The notes: generated from the sequence alone by a model not told the origin. Positions 36,901-45,248 are shown, numbered from the stretch's first letter. The stretch: 64,000 bases of DNA from Actinokineospora terrae (GCF_900111175.1 NZ_FOGI01000001.1:62001-126000), one strand, 5' to 3'. Translations and numbers: made by a program.

Positions 36901-37892
36901 AGCCGCGCCTCGGCGGGCACGTCCACCCCGTCGAGCACCACGACCACGTACGGCTCCTCGCGGCTCGGCGTCGCCGCCGCCTCGAACCTGGCCCGGTCGT
37001 CGAGCTCGGCGGCCAGCAGCTCGGTCAGCGCGTCGACCCCGTCGGCCAGCAGCCGCACCTGGCCCGCGCCGTCCTGCTCGACCGGGTGCTGGGCGTGCGG
37101 CAGCCACTTCACCCAGTCCCACTCGGGCAGCCGGTCGGCGCTCGCGCACACCGCGACCCGCAGGTCCTCGGGGGAGTGGAAGGTGACCAGCTGGGCCAGC
37201 AGCGCGCGCACGGTGGCCCGGATGGTGTCCTCGTCGCCGGAGAAGCGCACCTGGGCGAAGCCGCGCAGGAACAGGGCGGTCGGCTGGTCGGAGATGGTGG
37301 TGTAGGCGTTGATGAACCGGCGCAGCGCGCGGGCGGAGAGCGGCTCCAGGTCGGCGACCGGCTTGGTGTTGAGCGGGTTCATCGCCATCGCCAACCGCTG
37401 CGGCCCGACCCCGATGCGGACCTCCGCGAAGTCGGCGTGCGCGGCCCGGCGCTCCCACAGCCTGCTGGTCATGGCGACCGACCACAGCGCGGCGGGTTCC
37501 GGGTGGCGCCACCCGAGGGCGGTCCGCTGCTGGTCGGCGACGGCGCGGATCTGCGCACGGGTACCGGACAGGTAGCGCAGGTAGTCCCGCCGCTCACCCC
37601 TGAGCCGCTGCCTGCGGTCGGCGCCGCCCCGGCCCATCTGGCCGAAGAGCATCATGACGCCCATCAGGCCCATCATCCCGGCCATCATCAGCGCCATCTG
37701 CGGGTTCTGCGGACCCATGAAGAACAGCATCGCCGCGCCACCGCCGATGGTCATCGGCAGGTACATGAGCATCCCGCCCATGCCACCCCCGATGGTCTCG
37801 GGCAACACCGGCGGCTCCTGCAGCGACAACTCCCCACCGGGCATCTCCGGCGGCTTCTCCCTGGCCTGCCTGCGAAACAGCGTGGTACTCAT
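33948..37892 (-). CDS. eccC: T7SS FtsK/SpoIIIE ATPase EccC (fused EccCa-EccCb)
   Basis: A 1314-residue motor of type VII secretion. Two N-terminal membrane helices (GGMLMYLPMTIGGGAAMLFF and MMAGMMGLMGVMMLF) precede three ATPase domains. Walker A motifs: GATGSGKSELL at about residue 481, GGTQSGKSTLL at 830, GDTGSGKTAVL at 1113. Walker B-like segments are LNFVLVDFKGG and EVQFYCLDFGGG. It recognises Esx-type substrates through the last ATPase domain. The single fused gene is the form found in ESX-4-like and non-mycobacterial systems. It is divergent from eccD and translationally coupled to the mycosin gene. Confidence 0.97.
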   Translation of the reverse strand: MSTTLFRRQAREKPPEMPGGELSLQEPPVLPETIGGGMGGMLMYLPMTIGGGAAMLFFMGPQNPQMALMMAGMMGLMGVMMLFGQMGRGGADRRQRLRGERRDYLRYLSGTRAQIRAVADQQRTALGWRHPEPAALWSVAMTSRLWERRAAHADFAEVRIGVGPQRLAMAMNPLNTKPVADLEPLSARALRRFINAYTTISDQPTALFLRGFAQVRFSGDEDTIRATVRALLAQLVTFHSPEDLRVAVCASADRLPEWDWVKWLPHAQHPVEQDGAGQVRLLADGVDALTELLAAELDDRARFEAAATPSREEPYVVVVLDGVDVPAEARLAAAGYRNSVVLDVSGALDGSAGRSRLRLEVTPTDLHTVRTDRTGQQVRTRLGRPDVVSVPKVGALARVISPYRINSTGDVAEPMVADFDLPRLLGVADLDALDPKSLWRTGMGSERFRIPLGIAEDGSSVDLDIKESAQGGMGPHGLLIGATGSGKSELLRTLVLGLAMTHSSEILNFVLVDFKGGATFLGLDRLPHTSAVITNLADEAPLVTRMQDSLHGEMVRRQEHLRAAGNFSSLLDYERARQAGAPLDPLPTLFLIVDEFSELLAANPDFAELFVMIGRLGRSLGVHLLLASQRIDDGRMHKLESHLSYRIGLRTFSAMESRSVIGVPDAYQLPSAPGNGYLRSDVATLVRFKAAYVSGRYQRRTKEQRQEEVRRQVVAFGAGRLPTAAEVEVVAAPVADEHVDTVLDVAVEKLLGQGPPAHQVWLPPLDNPPPLDQLLPPLVPHPTMGLTPADWPGRGGLKIPVGVVDKPFEQVRDLHMVDLSGSGGHVGIAGGTQSGKSTLLRTMITALAMTHTPAEVQFYCLDFGGGTLSVLEGLPHVGGVCGRLQPERVGRTIAEVKGILAEREKVFAEHGIESMAAYRERRAAGEFADDPHGDVFLVVDGWGSLRADFEQHDQTIRQMTVRGLAYGVHLVITAGRWSDVHSALRDQLGTRLELRLGDAIDSVIDMRKAGQVPRLPGRGLTQDKLHFLGAVPRADGEATAEGLAEATRELVRSVAECWSGPFAPRVRTLPAVLPAAELPDPEGRMRIALGSGELDLKPVWHDFSARPHLTVLGDTGSGKTAVLRLIAQAIPKAYGADEARIVLLDPRRGLLESIPESYRHGVAVSSGPAAELIRPLAADLKTRVPGADITPSRLRDRDWWTGPEYFVIVDDYDLVHSGAGGPLDSLVELLPQAGDIGLHVVLARAAAGSGRMSMDAVVRRLQESNTPDLVLSVPPNEMPLLNGQRGRQLPPGRALLVTRRDFTSLQIGWTEEPS

Positions 37893-38078
37893 CCGCCACT
37901 CCTGACCCTCACGACTGCTGCCCGTCCCCCACTACACGGCTCACCCCGTCGCGGGAGTTCACCCCAGTTTCCCGGCCTCACCGCGCGGGCGCGGCGATGT
38001 CAGCGAGACGGCGGTAGGTCATCTGAAGTTCACCGAACCGCTCTGAACCATCCCCGCCGTCCCGGCCGTGTCCCTGGC

Positions 38079-39452
38079 ATGGCCACCACCGCTGCCGCGG
38101 GTTCCGGCGAGATGTGCAGGCTGACCATTTGCGGGCCTGCCTCCCGGGTCGAACTCGCCGTCCCTGCCCACGTCCCGCTCGCCGACCTGATGCCGACGGT
38201 GCTCGGGCACCTCGACCCCGCGCTGGCCACCACCGGCCTGGCGCACGGGGGCTGGGTGCTGCAGCGCCTCGGCGAGCCGCCGCTCGACGAGGACAACGGG
38301 ACGGCCGCGCTCGGGCTCTACGACGGCGACCTGCTGCACCTGCGCCCCCGGGACGCGCTCCTGCCGCTGGTCGACTTCGACGACCTGGTCGACGGCATCC
38401 ACACCGGACTCTCCGCCAGGGAGGACAAGTGGCGCCCCTCGATGACCAAGCGCGCCCTGGTCGTCCTGATGGGACTGGTCGCCGCGGCCGCGGTGTTCGC
38501 GGCCGGGGCGAACGCCATCTTCGCTGGCGCCGTCGCGGTAGTCCTACTAGCCGCGGCAGCTGCCGCCAGCAGGGCACTGGGTGACCGCCCGGCCGCACTG
38601 GTCCTAGCCGCGTTCGGCACGGTTTCCGCTGCCCTGGCCGGTCTGGCGATACCCGCAGGTGTGCACGGTCTCTTCACCGGACCAGGTGTCCTAGCGGGCG
38701 CGGCCGCCGCGACAGTCGCCGGAGTCATCGCCAGGGTGGCCGTAGGTGGAACAGACGCCCCGTTCACCGCGGTAGGCGTAGCGGCACTTCTAGCCACCAT
38801 CGGCGGTGGATTCGCGACAGTCACAGGGTTCAGCAGTGCCGCAGCCGCCGCGGTGACGCTGGTTCTCGCTCTGGCACTAGTCAGGGCCGCACCCCTCGCT
38901 TCGGCAAGACTGGCCGGACTCGCAGTGGACCAGGTACCGACAAGCGCCGCCGAGTTCCAGCAAGACCTAGACCCGCAGCCCAGCGCAAGAGTGCTCAAAA
39001 GCGCCAACCGCGCAAACGCCTACCTGACAGCGTTCTTCGTGTCCCTCGGCGCGGTCGCCGGTGTCTCCATGGTCATCCTCGCGTTCGACAGCAAGTGGGA
39101 CGCCAAGACCCTCACCGCCGTCACCGCGCTGCTGATGCTCTTGCACGCCAGAGAGCTCAACGCCACATTCCAACGCCTCTCCGCGATGGCACCGGCGATC
39201 GCCGGTCTGTTCGCCCTCTTGCTGGTAGGCACAACCGAGGTGTCACAACCGTTCCGCCCCGTACTGCTCGGTGGACTGGTGATCGCCGCGGGCCTGGCAC
39301 TGGCCGCCGCGCACGTCATCCCCGAACGCAAACTCGTGCCGCGCTGGGGCCGTTGGGGTGACCTCTTGCACTGGGGGACCGCTCTGGCCGTCATCCCGTT
39401 GGCCCTGTCGGTGGCCGGTGTCTACACCGCACTCATGGCCGCCTGGTCGTAG
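38079..39452 (+). CDS. eccD: T7SS membrane channel component EccD
   Basis: A 457-residue protein with an N-terminal ubiquitin-like (YukD) domain (CRLTICGPASRVELAVPAHVPLADLMPTV ... LYDGDLLHLRPRD) and about 11 transmembrane helices from residue 120 onward (first: RALVVLMGLVAAAAVFAAGA). EccD forms the membrane vestibule of the secretion channel. Start ATG 38079; the long frame upstream is the antisense of eccC. It is divergent from eccC across 186 bases that must contain both promoters, and it is followed by eccB after 57 bases. Confidence 0.95.
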   Translation: MATTAAAGSGEMCRLTICGPASRVELAVPAHVPLADLMPTVLGHLDPALATTGLAHGGWVLQRLGEPPLDEDNGTAALGLYDGDLLHLRPRDALLPLVDFDDLVDGIHTGLSAREDKWRPSMTKRALVVLMGLVAAAAVFAAGANAIFAGAVAVVLLAAAAAASRALGDRPAALVLAAFGTVSAALAGLAIPAGVHGLFTGPGVLAGAAAATVAGVIARVAVGGTDAPFTAVGVAALLATIGGGFATVTGFSSAAAAAVTLVLALALVRAAPLASARLAGLAVDQVPTSAAEFQQDLDPQPSARVLKSANRANAYLTAFFVSLGAVAGVSMVILAFDSKWDAKTLTAVTALLMLLHARELNATFQRLSAMAPAIAGLFALLLVGTTEVSQPFRPVLLGGLVIAAGLALAAAHVIPERKLVPRWGRWGDLLHWGTALAVIPLALSVAGVYTALMAAWS

Positions 39453-39509
39453 TGAACCTTCCGCCCCGCTCCACCCGTGTACTGACCGAACGAGAAACGG
39501 AGGCAAGCC

Positions 39510-40844
39510 ATGTACAGCAGGCGTGACCAGGTCCAGGCCCACTCCTTCCTCGTCGGCAGGCTGGTGAGCGCGGTTCTGCGGGTCGACCCCGACTCGCTGG
39601 ACCGGCCGCTGCGCCGCACCGTCGTCGGCCTCTTCGGCGGCACCGCGGTCGCCGGGCTGGTGCTGGTCGTGATCCTGGTCGTCGGGCTGCTCTCGCCCGG
39701 TGGCGGTGACGCCTGGCGGGAGCCGGGGGCGCTGATCGTCGCCGAGGACACCGGTAGCCGCTACGTCATGGTGGACGGCAGGCTCCGCCCGGTCCTCAAC
39801 TACGCCTCCGCCCGGCTGCTGCTCGGCGCCGCGCCCAAGGTCGCCACCGTCGAGTCCGCCGACCTGGCGGGCATGCCGCAGGGCGGCCCGGTCGGGATCA
39901 TGGGCGCCCCGGACACGCTGCCCACCGCCGGTGGCGCGCCCCGCGCGTGGACCGTCTGCTCCATGTCCACACCGGACGGACCGGCCGTGGCCCTAGCCCT
40001 CACCGCGGACGGCCGGCAGATCCCCACCGCCGACGGCGCGCTGCTCGTACGAACCCCCAACGGCACCACACACCTCGTCTGGCGCGACCGCCGGATGCGC
40101 ATCACCGCCGGCTGGGTGCCCACCGCGCTCGGTCTTGACCCCGGCACGGCTGTGCGGGTCACCGAGTCTTGGCTCAACGCACTCCCCGCGGCCCCCGACC
40201 TCGGCTCACCCAAGGTCCAACGCGGCGGGGACGGACCGGTCATCGCCGGTAGGCCCACCACCAACGGACTGCTCATCCAGGTACCCGAAGCCGTTGTCGG
40301 CGACCGGTTCTACCTCGTGCAACCGGGCGGACTGCTCCCGGTCAGCGCCACCGTCGCCGCCCTGCTGGTAGCGGACCCCGCCTCGACAGAGCCACCGCGC
40401 CAGGTCACCGGTTCGGCGCTAGCCGCCTCGACCATGCTGCCCGCCCTCGACTGGCAGAATGCCCTGCCCGCCGAACCGCCCGCGGCCCTTGATCTCGGCG
40501 ACGGCGCCCCGTGCGTCCGCTGGGCGGGGGAGAAGGCAGAGGTCGTAGTCGGCCCCAAGGTCGGTGGCCAGCCGGACCCCGCCGTCCAGGGTGCCGTCCG
40601 CGACAGCCGTACCGCGGACCGGGTGCTGGTAGCCCCCGGTGCCGGGTTGCTCGTAAGGACCCGCCCCGCCCCTGGCGTCCCCGGCGCAGGTATGTACCTC
40701 GTCACCGACGCAGGCACCAAGTTCCCCGTCGCGAGCGGTGACGCCGCCGCCGCGCTGGGCCAACCCGCCGACAGCGCCGCACCGGTCCCCGCGGACCTCA
40801 TCGCGCTGCTGCCGACCGGGCCCGTGCTCGACAAGATCGCCTGA
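39510..40844 (+). CDS. eccB: T7SS component EccB
   Basis: A 444-residue single-pass protein. MYSRRDQVQAHSFLVGRLVSAVLRVDPD is the diagnostic N-terminus (RRDQV.AH.F...R...AL), a transmembrane helix follows (VVGLFGGTAVAGLVLVVILVVGLL), and the rest is the extracytoplasmic domain with repeated R-domain segments (IVAEDTGSRYVMVDGRLRPVLNYASARLLLG). A conserved Cys pair (WTVCSM and APCVRW) may form a disulfide. The ribosome site is GGAGG. It sits between eccD and the first Esx-like gene. Confidence 0.96.
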   Translation: MYSRRDQVQAHSFLVGRLVSAVLRVDPDSLDRPLRRTVVGLFGGTAVAGLVLVVILVVGLLSPGGGDAWREPGALIVAEDTGSRYVMVDGRLRPVLNYASARLLLGAAPKVATVESADLAGMPQGGPVGIMGAPDTLPTAGGAPRAWTVCSMSTPDGPAVALALTADGRQIPTADGALLVRTPNGTTHLVWRDRRMRITAGWVPTALGLDPGTAVRVTESWLNALPAAPDLGSPKVQRGGDGPVIAGRPTTNGLLIQVPEAVVGDRFYLVQPGGLLPVSATVAALLVADPASTEPPRQVTGSALAASTMLPALDWQNALPAEPPAALDLGDGAPCVRWAGEKAEVVVGPKVGGQPDPAVQGAVRDSRTADRVLVAPGAGLLVRTRPAPGVPGAGMYLVTDAGTKFPVASGDAAAALGQPADSAAPVPADLIALLPTGPVLDKIA

Positions 40845-40862
40845 CACCGAAGGAGAACCACG

Positions 40863-41162
40863 ATGGCCAACCGCTACGGCTATGACGACGCCACCCTCCA
40901 GGGCATCATCACCGCCACCGAGACCAGCCTGCAGAACATGGGCAACCTCAACCAGGGCGTCATGAACATCCAGGCGATGCTGCCCTCGGTCAACAACTCG
41001 ACCTCCGGCATGAAGCTCGCGGCCGCGATCGGCGACTGGACCGGCGACTTCAACGTCGTCAAGACCCAGCTCGAGGCGCTCAACGGCAAGGCGACCGCGC
41101 TGCTGCAGACCAACCGCACCGCCGAGACCGACGCCGACTCGGCCTCCAACGGCGCTTCCTGA
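40863..41162 (+). CDS. Small helical Esx-like protein (WXG late in sequence)
   Basis: A 99-residue predicted helical hairpin, 18 bases after eccB with a clear AAGGAGA site. A W-T-G at residues 59-61 (AAIGDWTGDFNVVKTQL) provides a WXG turn, later than the roughly residue 40 usual for WXG100 proteins. Size, position and lack of a signal peptide point to a secreted T7SS substrate, probably one half of a heterodimer with a neighbouring small protein. It is classified by context more than by sequence. Confidence 0.78.
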   Translation: MANRYGYDDATLQGIITATETSLQNMGNLNQGVMNIQAMLPSVNNSTSGMKLAAAIGDWTGDFNVVKTQLEALNGKATALLQTNRTAETDADSASNGAS

Positions 41163-41209
41163 CCTCCCCCCTCACCCCCCGCTCGCCAGTTCCGGAAAGG
41201 ACACCCGCC

Positions 41210-41500
41210 ATGACCGCCTTTGACATCGACCACGACGGCTACCTCGAGCTCAACGAGCAGCTCTACATGTACGTCCGCCAGCTGGGCGACATCCTGAGCA
41301 ACCTCAACGCCTCGCTCAAGAACATCGAGGTCGCCACCCAGGGCAAGGCCACGCCGCTGTGGCAGGAGGCCCAGGCGCAGTGGACGGTCACCTACACCGA
41401 CATGGAGACCAAGCTGAACTCCCAGTCGCTGTCGTCGATCAACGTCCACGAGATCTTCTCCGAGGGCGACAGCCGCGGCCAGGGCATCATGCTCGGCTGA
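41210..41500 (+). CDS. Small helical Esx-like protein, partner candidate
   Basis: A 96-residue protein: an N-terminal FDIDHDGYLELN segment, two helices, and a W-rich turn at PLWQEAQAQW (Trp51, Trp58) in place of a strict WXG. The GGAAAGG ribosome site and short spacing to both neighbours indicate co-expression with the 99-residue protein before it. The best reading is a WXG100-related T7SS substrate forming a pair with that protein. Confidence 0.76.
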   Translation: MTAFDIDHDGYLELNEQLYMYVRQLGDILSNLNASLKNIEVATQGKATPLWQEAQAQWTVTYTDMETKLNSQSLSSINVHEIFSEGDSRGQGIMLG

Positions 41501-41586
41501 TCCGCGGGGGGCGCCGCGCCGCACACCGCACGCGCGGCGCCCCGCCCCACCCCTCGCGCACCCCAAGCCCAAGGAAGAGAGCAGTC

Positions 41587-41961
41587 ATGGCGAACATCAC
41601 CTTCGACGAGGAGCGGTACAACCAGCTCATCCGCGTCCTCGACCAGATGGAGGACGACCTGCGGCTGTCCACCGACTCCGACACCATGCCGCTGGACTCG
41701 GACTTCACCGTCCAGCCCGGCACCCAGAAGTGGCAGCCCGCGATCACCCTGGTCACCAAGGGCAAGGAGTTCGGCGGCTCGGTCGAGCAGCAGAACGAGG
41801 CGATCAGGCAGGCCATCGTGAAGTTCCGCAACGCGCTGGTCGCGGCCAAGGGGATCTTCAAGGAGACCGACGACCTCGCCGAGTACGACATCACCCGGTT
41901 CATCGCCGAGTTCCCCGACTTCAACGTCGGCGGCGGCTTCAGCGGCACCCCCGGCAAGTAG
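41587..41961 (+). CDS. Small T7SS-locus protein of unknown function
   Basis: A 124-residue acidic helical protein (FDEERYNQLIRVLDQMEDDLRL ... QNEAIRQAIVKFRNALVAAKGIF ... Gly-rich end). It has no WXG but has the length, the helix-turn-helix outline (turn around QPGTQKWQPA) and the place of an Esx-type secreted protein or an EspG-like accessory factor. It sits between the Esx-like pair and the Asn/Gly-rich protein, all on one strand with gaps below 90 bases. Confidence 0.74.
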   Translation: MANITFDEERYNQLIRVLDQMEDDLRLSTDSDTMPLDSDFTVQPGTQKWQPAITLVTKGKEFGGSVEQQNEAIRQAIVKFRNALVAAKGIFKETDDLAEYDITRFIAEFPDFNVGGGFSGTPGK

Positions 41962-41991
41962 CCAGCAGCCAACGACCCAGGAGCGACAGCG

Positions 41992-44352
41992 ATGCCAGAC
42001 CCCACGATCCCCGCGACCGGGGACTTCTCCACCGCGACCTTCGAGCAGATCCTGTTCGCGGTCACCGGTTTGGGCAGCGACCTCCACGCCCTCCTCGAGA
42101 ACGGCGGTGGGACTGGCGAGTCGCCCAACACCTGGTTCACCTTCACCCCGCCCGGATCGGCGTCGAACTCCTTCTCCTACCGCGCGTGGGACAAGTACTA
42201 CTTCGGCGCCGACTTCAACATGACCGCGTTCAACGCCTGGTACGCGGGCTGGAACAGCATCAACGACGCGACGGCCAGGGCGTTGACCGGGATCGCGGGG
42301 CTGATGAACAAGCCCCACCTCGACGCCTCCCGCACCGTGGTCAACAAGTACCTGACCTTCCTCGACACCAACCGCACCACCACCAAGTCGTGGGCCGACA
42401 GCCTCGACAGCGACGACAGCGCGTTCAAGGGCAAGGCCGCCTACGCGATCCAGGTGAACCTGCGCAGGCTCAACTTCACCTTCAACGACCTGCACAACCA
42501 GATCACCCTCGACCGCACCCCGGCCACCCCCGCGGGCCTGGAGGCGGCCGCGACCGCGTTGTCCACCTTCGGCACCGCGATGTACAACGCGTGGCAGGAG
42601 CAGGCCGTGTTCCTGCTCAACGCGCCGATGAACACCGCGAACTCGTTCGTCGGCAACGTCAACGCCTACATCAAGAACGCGGGCATCGACGTGTCCACCA
42701 AGGGCGGCACCCCGCCGTACCTGCTCGACCAGTGGGGCGCGGGGGACCGGGCCAAGGCCGAGCAGTTCATCAAGGACGCCTTCGCCCGCTACAGCACCAG
42801 CGGCGCCCCCGCGATGCCCACCGACTTCGGCACCGTCACCGGCGACCTGTCCACGAGCAACACCTGGCTCAACGTCAACACCGCGATCAGCAAGGTCGCG
42901 ATGGTCGCGATGACCAAGCTCGACACCGCGGCCCGCACCGCTCTTGCCGCGCTCGACACCGCTTACCGCCGCGCGGGCAAGGGCCTCGGCGACCTCAAGA
43001 CGAATCAGCCGCCCACGATCGGCAGCCCGCCTCCGGACCCCAACACGAACCCCAACGGTCCTAACGGCAACACCAACGTACCGCCCCCGCCGAACGGCAA
43101 CACGAACATCCCGCCGCCCCCTAACGGCAACACCAACGTGCCGCCGCCTCCCAGCGGTAGCACCAACCTGCCCGGCGGGCCCAACGGCGGGCAGAACTTC
43201 AACGGTCCCAACGGTGGCCCCAACGGCGGGCCGAACCTGCCTGACCCGAACGGCGGGTTGAACCTGCTTGGCGGCCCGAACGGCGGACCCAACGGCGGCC
43301 TCAACGAGGCTCTTGGCCCCAACGGTCTGCCGGAGGGCATCGGCGGTCTTGGCAACGGCGCCAACGGTGGCCTTGACGGTGACGGACTGCCCGGTGGCGC
43401 TAACGGCGGCTTCGTCCCGCCCGTGCTGCCGCCCAGTCTGCGCCCCGGCGGTGGCCGCGACGACGAGAAGCCCAACGGCGGCACCAACTTGCCCAACCTC
43501 CCCGGCCTGGACACCTCGCCCGACGGGACGATCGACGACGACGGCTGGTCGCCCGGTCAGCCGGTCACCCGCCCGCCGCTGGTCCCCAACCTGCCCGGTG
43601 GGTCCTCGGGCGGTGCGCCCAACGGCGGCGTGAACTTCGGTCCCGGCTCGCTGCCGGGGACCGGTCCCCTCCCCAACCTGCCCGGCCTCAACGGCGGTGG
43701 TCTCGGTGGCGGGCTCGGCGGAGGCCTCGGTGGGGGTCTTGGCGGCGGGCTGGGCGGTGGCGGTCTCGGCGGTGGAGGGCTCGACTCGTGGGGTGCCGCC
43801 GGTGGCGGTGCCGGGGTCGGCGCGGACGGGTCGTTCGGCACCGGCGGCGGCCTTGGCGGCCTCGGTGACGGTGCGGGCGGTCTAGGCGCTGACGGGGCTT
43901 TCGGTGCGGGCGGTGGCGCCGGCAGCGGCCTGGGCGGCAACTCGCCGTTCGGTAGCGGCAACGGCGACGGTTGGTCCGACTGGTCCGGTCGCGGGTCGGA
44001 CGGTACCGGCGGTCAGGGCGCCCCTGGCGCTAGCGGTGCCGACTCGGACCACCGCGGTGGCATGCCGTTCATGCCGCCGATGATGGGTGGCATGGGCGGC
44101 GGTGGCCGCGGCTCCGAGGAGAAGGAGCGCGAGCGCACCACCTGGCTCTCGGAGGACGAGAAGATCTGGGGCACCGACGCCGCGGTCGGCGACGGCGTCA
44201 TCGGCCGACCCGACTCCGGCGACGTCGAGACCGACGAGCCCTTGGTCGCGACCCACATCCACCACCGGTCCACCACCCCGGCCAGCCGGGCCAAGGCGGC
44301 CGAGCAGCAGGACCGCGAGGCCACCGGGACCTCGGCGACCAGCTCCGGCTGA
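41992..44352 (+). CDS. Helical N-terminal domain plus Asn/Gly/Pro-rich low-complexity T7SS-associated protein
   Basis: A 786-residue protein. Residues 1 to about 335 are mostly helical and resemble large WXG-like heads (FNAWYAGWNSINDATARALTG, SAFKGKAAYAIQ). Residues of about 340-700 are low complexity: PNGNTNVPPPP repeats, PNGG repeats, then GGGLGGG runs. The C-terminus has TTWLSEDEKIWGTDAAVGDGVIGRP, a W-(S/T)-EDE-x-WG motif found at the ends of actinobacterial T7SS-associated proteins (from memory of the family). It may be an AAWKG-type protein, but that motif is not strictly present. It is the last gene before a strong hairpin, so it probably ends the eccD-eccB transcript. Confidence 0.82.
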   Translation: MPDPTIPATGDFSTATFEQILFAVTGLGSDLHALLENGGGTGESPNTWFTFTPPGSASNSFSYRAWDKYYFGADFNMTAFNAWYAGWNSINDATARALTGIAGLMNKPHLDASRTVVNKYLTFLDTNRTTTKSWADSLDSDDSAFKGKAAYAIQVNLRRLNFTFNDLHNQITLDRTPATPAGLEAAATALSTFGTAMYNAWQEQAVFLLNAPMNTANSFVGNVNAYIKNAGIDVSTKGGTPPYLLDQWGAGDRAKAEQFIKDAFARYSTSGAPAMPTDFGTVTGDLSTSNTWLNVNTAISKVAMVAMTKLDTAARTALAALDTAYRRAGKGLGDLKTNQPPTIGSPPPDPNTNPNGPNGNTNVPPPPNGNTNIPPPPNGNTNVPPPPSGSTNLPGGPNGGQNFNGPNGGPNGGPNLPDPNGGLNLLGGPNGGPNGGLNEALGPNGLPEGIGGLGNGANGGLDGDGLPGGANGGFVPPVLPPSLRPGGGRDDEKPNGGTNLPNLPGLDTSPDGTIDDDGWSPGQPVTRPPLVPNLPGGSSGGAPNGGVNFGPGSLPGTGPLPNLPGLNGGGLGGGLGGGLGGGLGGGLGGGGLGGGGLDSWGAAGGGAGVGADGSFGTGGGLGGLGDGAGGLGADGAFGAGGGAGSGLGGNSPFGSGNGDGWSDWSGRGSDGTGGQGAPGASGADSDHRGGMPFMPPMMGGMGGGGRGSEEKERERTTWLSEDEKIWGTDAAVGDGVIGRPDSGDVETDEPLVATHIHHRSTTPASRAKAAEQQDREATGTSATSSG

Positions 44353-44362
44353 TCGCCGCGAT

Positions 44363-44407
44363 GACCGCCCGGAGCGCAGCCACCCCCAGGGCGCGCTCCG
44401 GGCGGTC
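44363..44407 (+). terminator. 15-bp perfect hairpin ending the first T7SS transcript
   Basis: GACCGCCCGGAGCGC (44363-44377) pairs with GCGCTCCGGGCGGTC (44393-44407) across a 15-base loop, 11 bases after the stop of the Asn/Gly-rich gene. It separates the secretion-apparatus operon from the toxin operon. Confidence 0.7.
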
Positions 44408-44463
44408 TGTCCACTGTGGCCGGTGAACCCGAGGTGGTCACCCGGACGTGTGAGAGCTGTGCG

Positions 44464-44502
44464 GGTTGTCCCCGGTGCCGTGCTCGGTAACCGGGGACAA
44501 CC
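44464..44502. promoter_or_regulatory. 13-bp inverted repeat upstream of the YbaB-Esx-giant operon
   Basis: GGTTGTCCCCGGT (44464-44476) and ACCGGGGACAACC (44490-44502) are perfect inverted copies separated by 13 bases, ending 27 bases before ATG 44530. It is too close to the start and too soon after the preceding hairpin to be a second terminator, so an operator or a 5'-leader structure is more likely. Confidence 0.5.
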
Positions 44503-44529
44503 ACGACAACGGAGAGGAGCGGGTCGCAG

Positions 44530-44928
44530 ATGTCCACGCCACTGCACAACGAGCTGGCCACCGCGCTGGCCGAGCTGCGCGAGCAGCAGGAGAAGATCGC
44601 CGCCGCGGTCGACACGGTCGCCAACGCGACCACCACCGTCGCCGCCGAGGACCGGATGGTCGAGGCGACCGTCGACGGCCAGGGCAAGCTGGTGGAGCTG
44701 AAGTTCAACGGCCGCCGCTGGCGCGACCTGGCCCCCAAGGAGCTGGCGAGTCGGCTGGTCGAGGTGATCGGCAAGGCCCAGGAGCAGGCCGCGTCGGCGT
44801 CCGCGGCGGTGTTCGCCGGGGTCATGCCCGGTGGCGCCGCGCCGTCGGTGGTCGACTTCTCCGACCCGGCCGCGCTCAACGCCGAGATCGCCGCCATGTT
44901 CGACGCCGCGGTCAAGGAGTGGCGATGA
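44530..44928 (+). CDS. YbaB/EbfC-family protein, T7SS toxin-operon associated
   Basis: A 132-residue protein with the YbaB fold outline: a long N-terminal amphipathic helix (LATALAELREQQEKIAAAVDTVANA), three strands (MVEATVDGQGKLVELKFN) and a C-terminal helix (LASRLVEVIGKAQEQAASASAAVFAGVM). Classical YbaB binds DNA as a dimer. Homologues inside T7SS loci (EspL-like) are instead linked to substrate stability or export. Its stop overlaps the next start (ATGA), tying it to the Esx-like protein and the giant effector. Confidence 0.88.
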   Translation: MSTPLHNELATALAELREQQEKIAAAVDTVANATTTVAAEDRMVEATVDGQGKLVELKFNGRRWRDLAPKELASRLVEVIGKAQEQAASASAAVFAGVMPGGAAPSVVDFSDPAALNAEIAAMFDAAVKEWR

Positions 44929-45230
44929 GCAGGCTGTCGGTCGACCCCGAGGGCCTGCGCCAGGGCGGGGTCAACATCCAGGCCACCGTCGACCTCGCGG
45001 TCAACATCTGCAACGAGCTGTTCGCCGCCGCCGAGGAGAACCGCGGCGCGGGCGGCACCGGTGAGATCGGCGAGAAGTTCGACAGCGGCTACCGGCCGGG
45101 GGAGGAGCAGGGGCTGAAGTTCCTGCGCCTCATGCAGCGCACCATCGGCGAGACCGGCACCCGCACCGTCAAGACCGCGGGCGTGTTCAGCGAGTCCTCC
45201 GACGACGCCGACGCCGCGGTGCGGCCCTAG
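44925..45230 (+). CDS. WXG100-type small protein coupled to the giant effector
   Basis: A 101-residue helical protein (SVDPEGLRQGGVNIQATVDLAVNICNELFAAAEEN ... KFDSGYRPGEEQGLKFLRLMQRTIGETGTRTVKTA). The length and two-helix outline match ESX-1 secretion-associated (EspC/EspA-like, DUF2580) or WXG100 proteins; the Gly/Tyr turn GYRPGEEQ replaces WXG. It starts within the YbaB stop and ends 18 bases before the 3738-residue gene, so it is a likely co-secretion partner or chaperone for the giant's WXG-like head. Confidence 0.82.
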   Translation: MSRLSVDPEGLRQGGVNIQATVDLAVNICNELFAAAEENRGAGGTGEIGEKFDSGYRPGEEQGLKFLRLMQRTIGETGTRTVKTAGVFSESSDDADAAVRP

Positions 45231-45248
45231 ACCCAGGGGTGACGACCG

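Noticed and set aside
34176..39452. A 1758-codon plus-strand open frame
   Set aside because: The first 1301 codons are the antisense of eccC; only the EccD part from 38079 has protein motifs.
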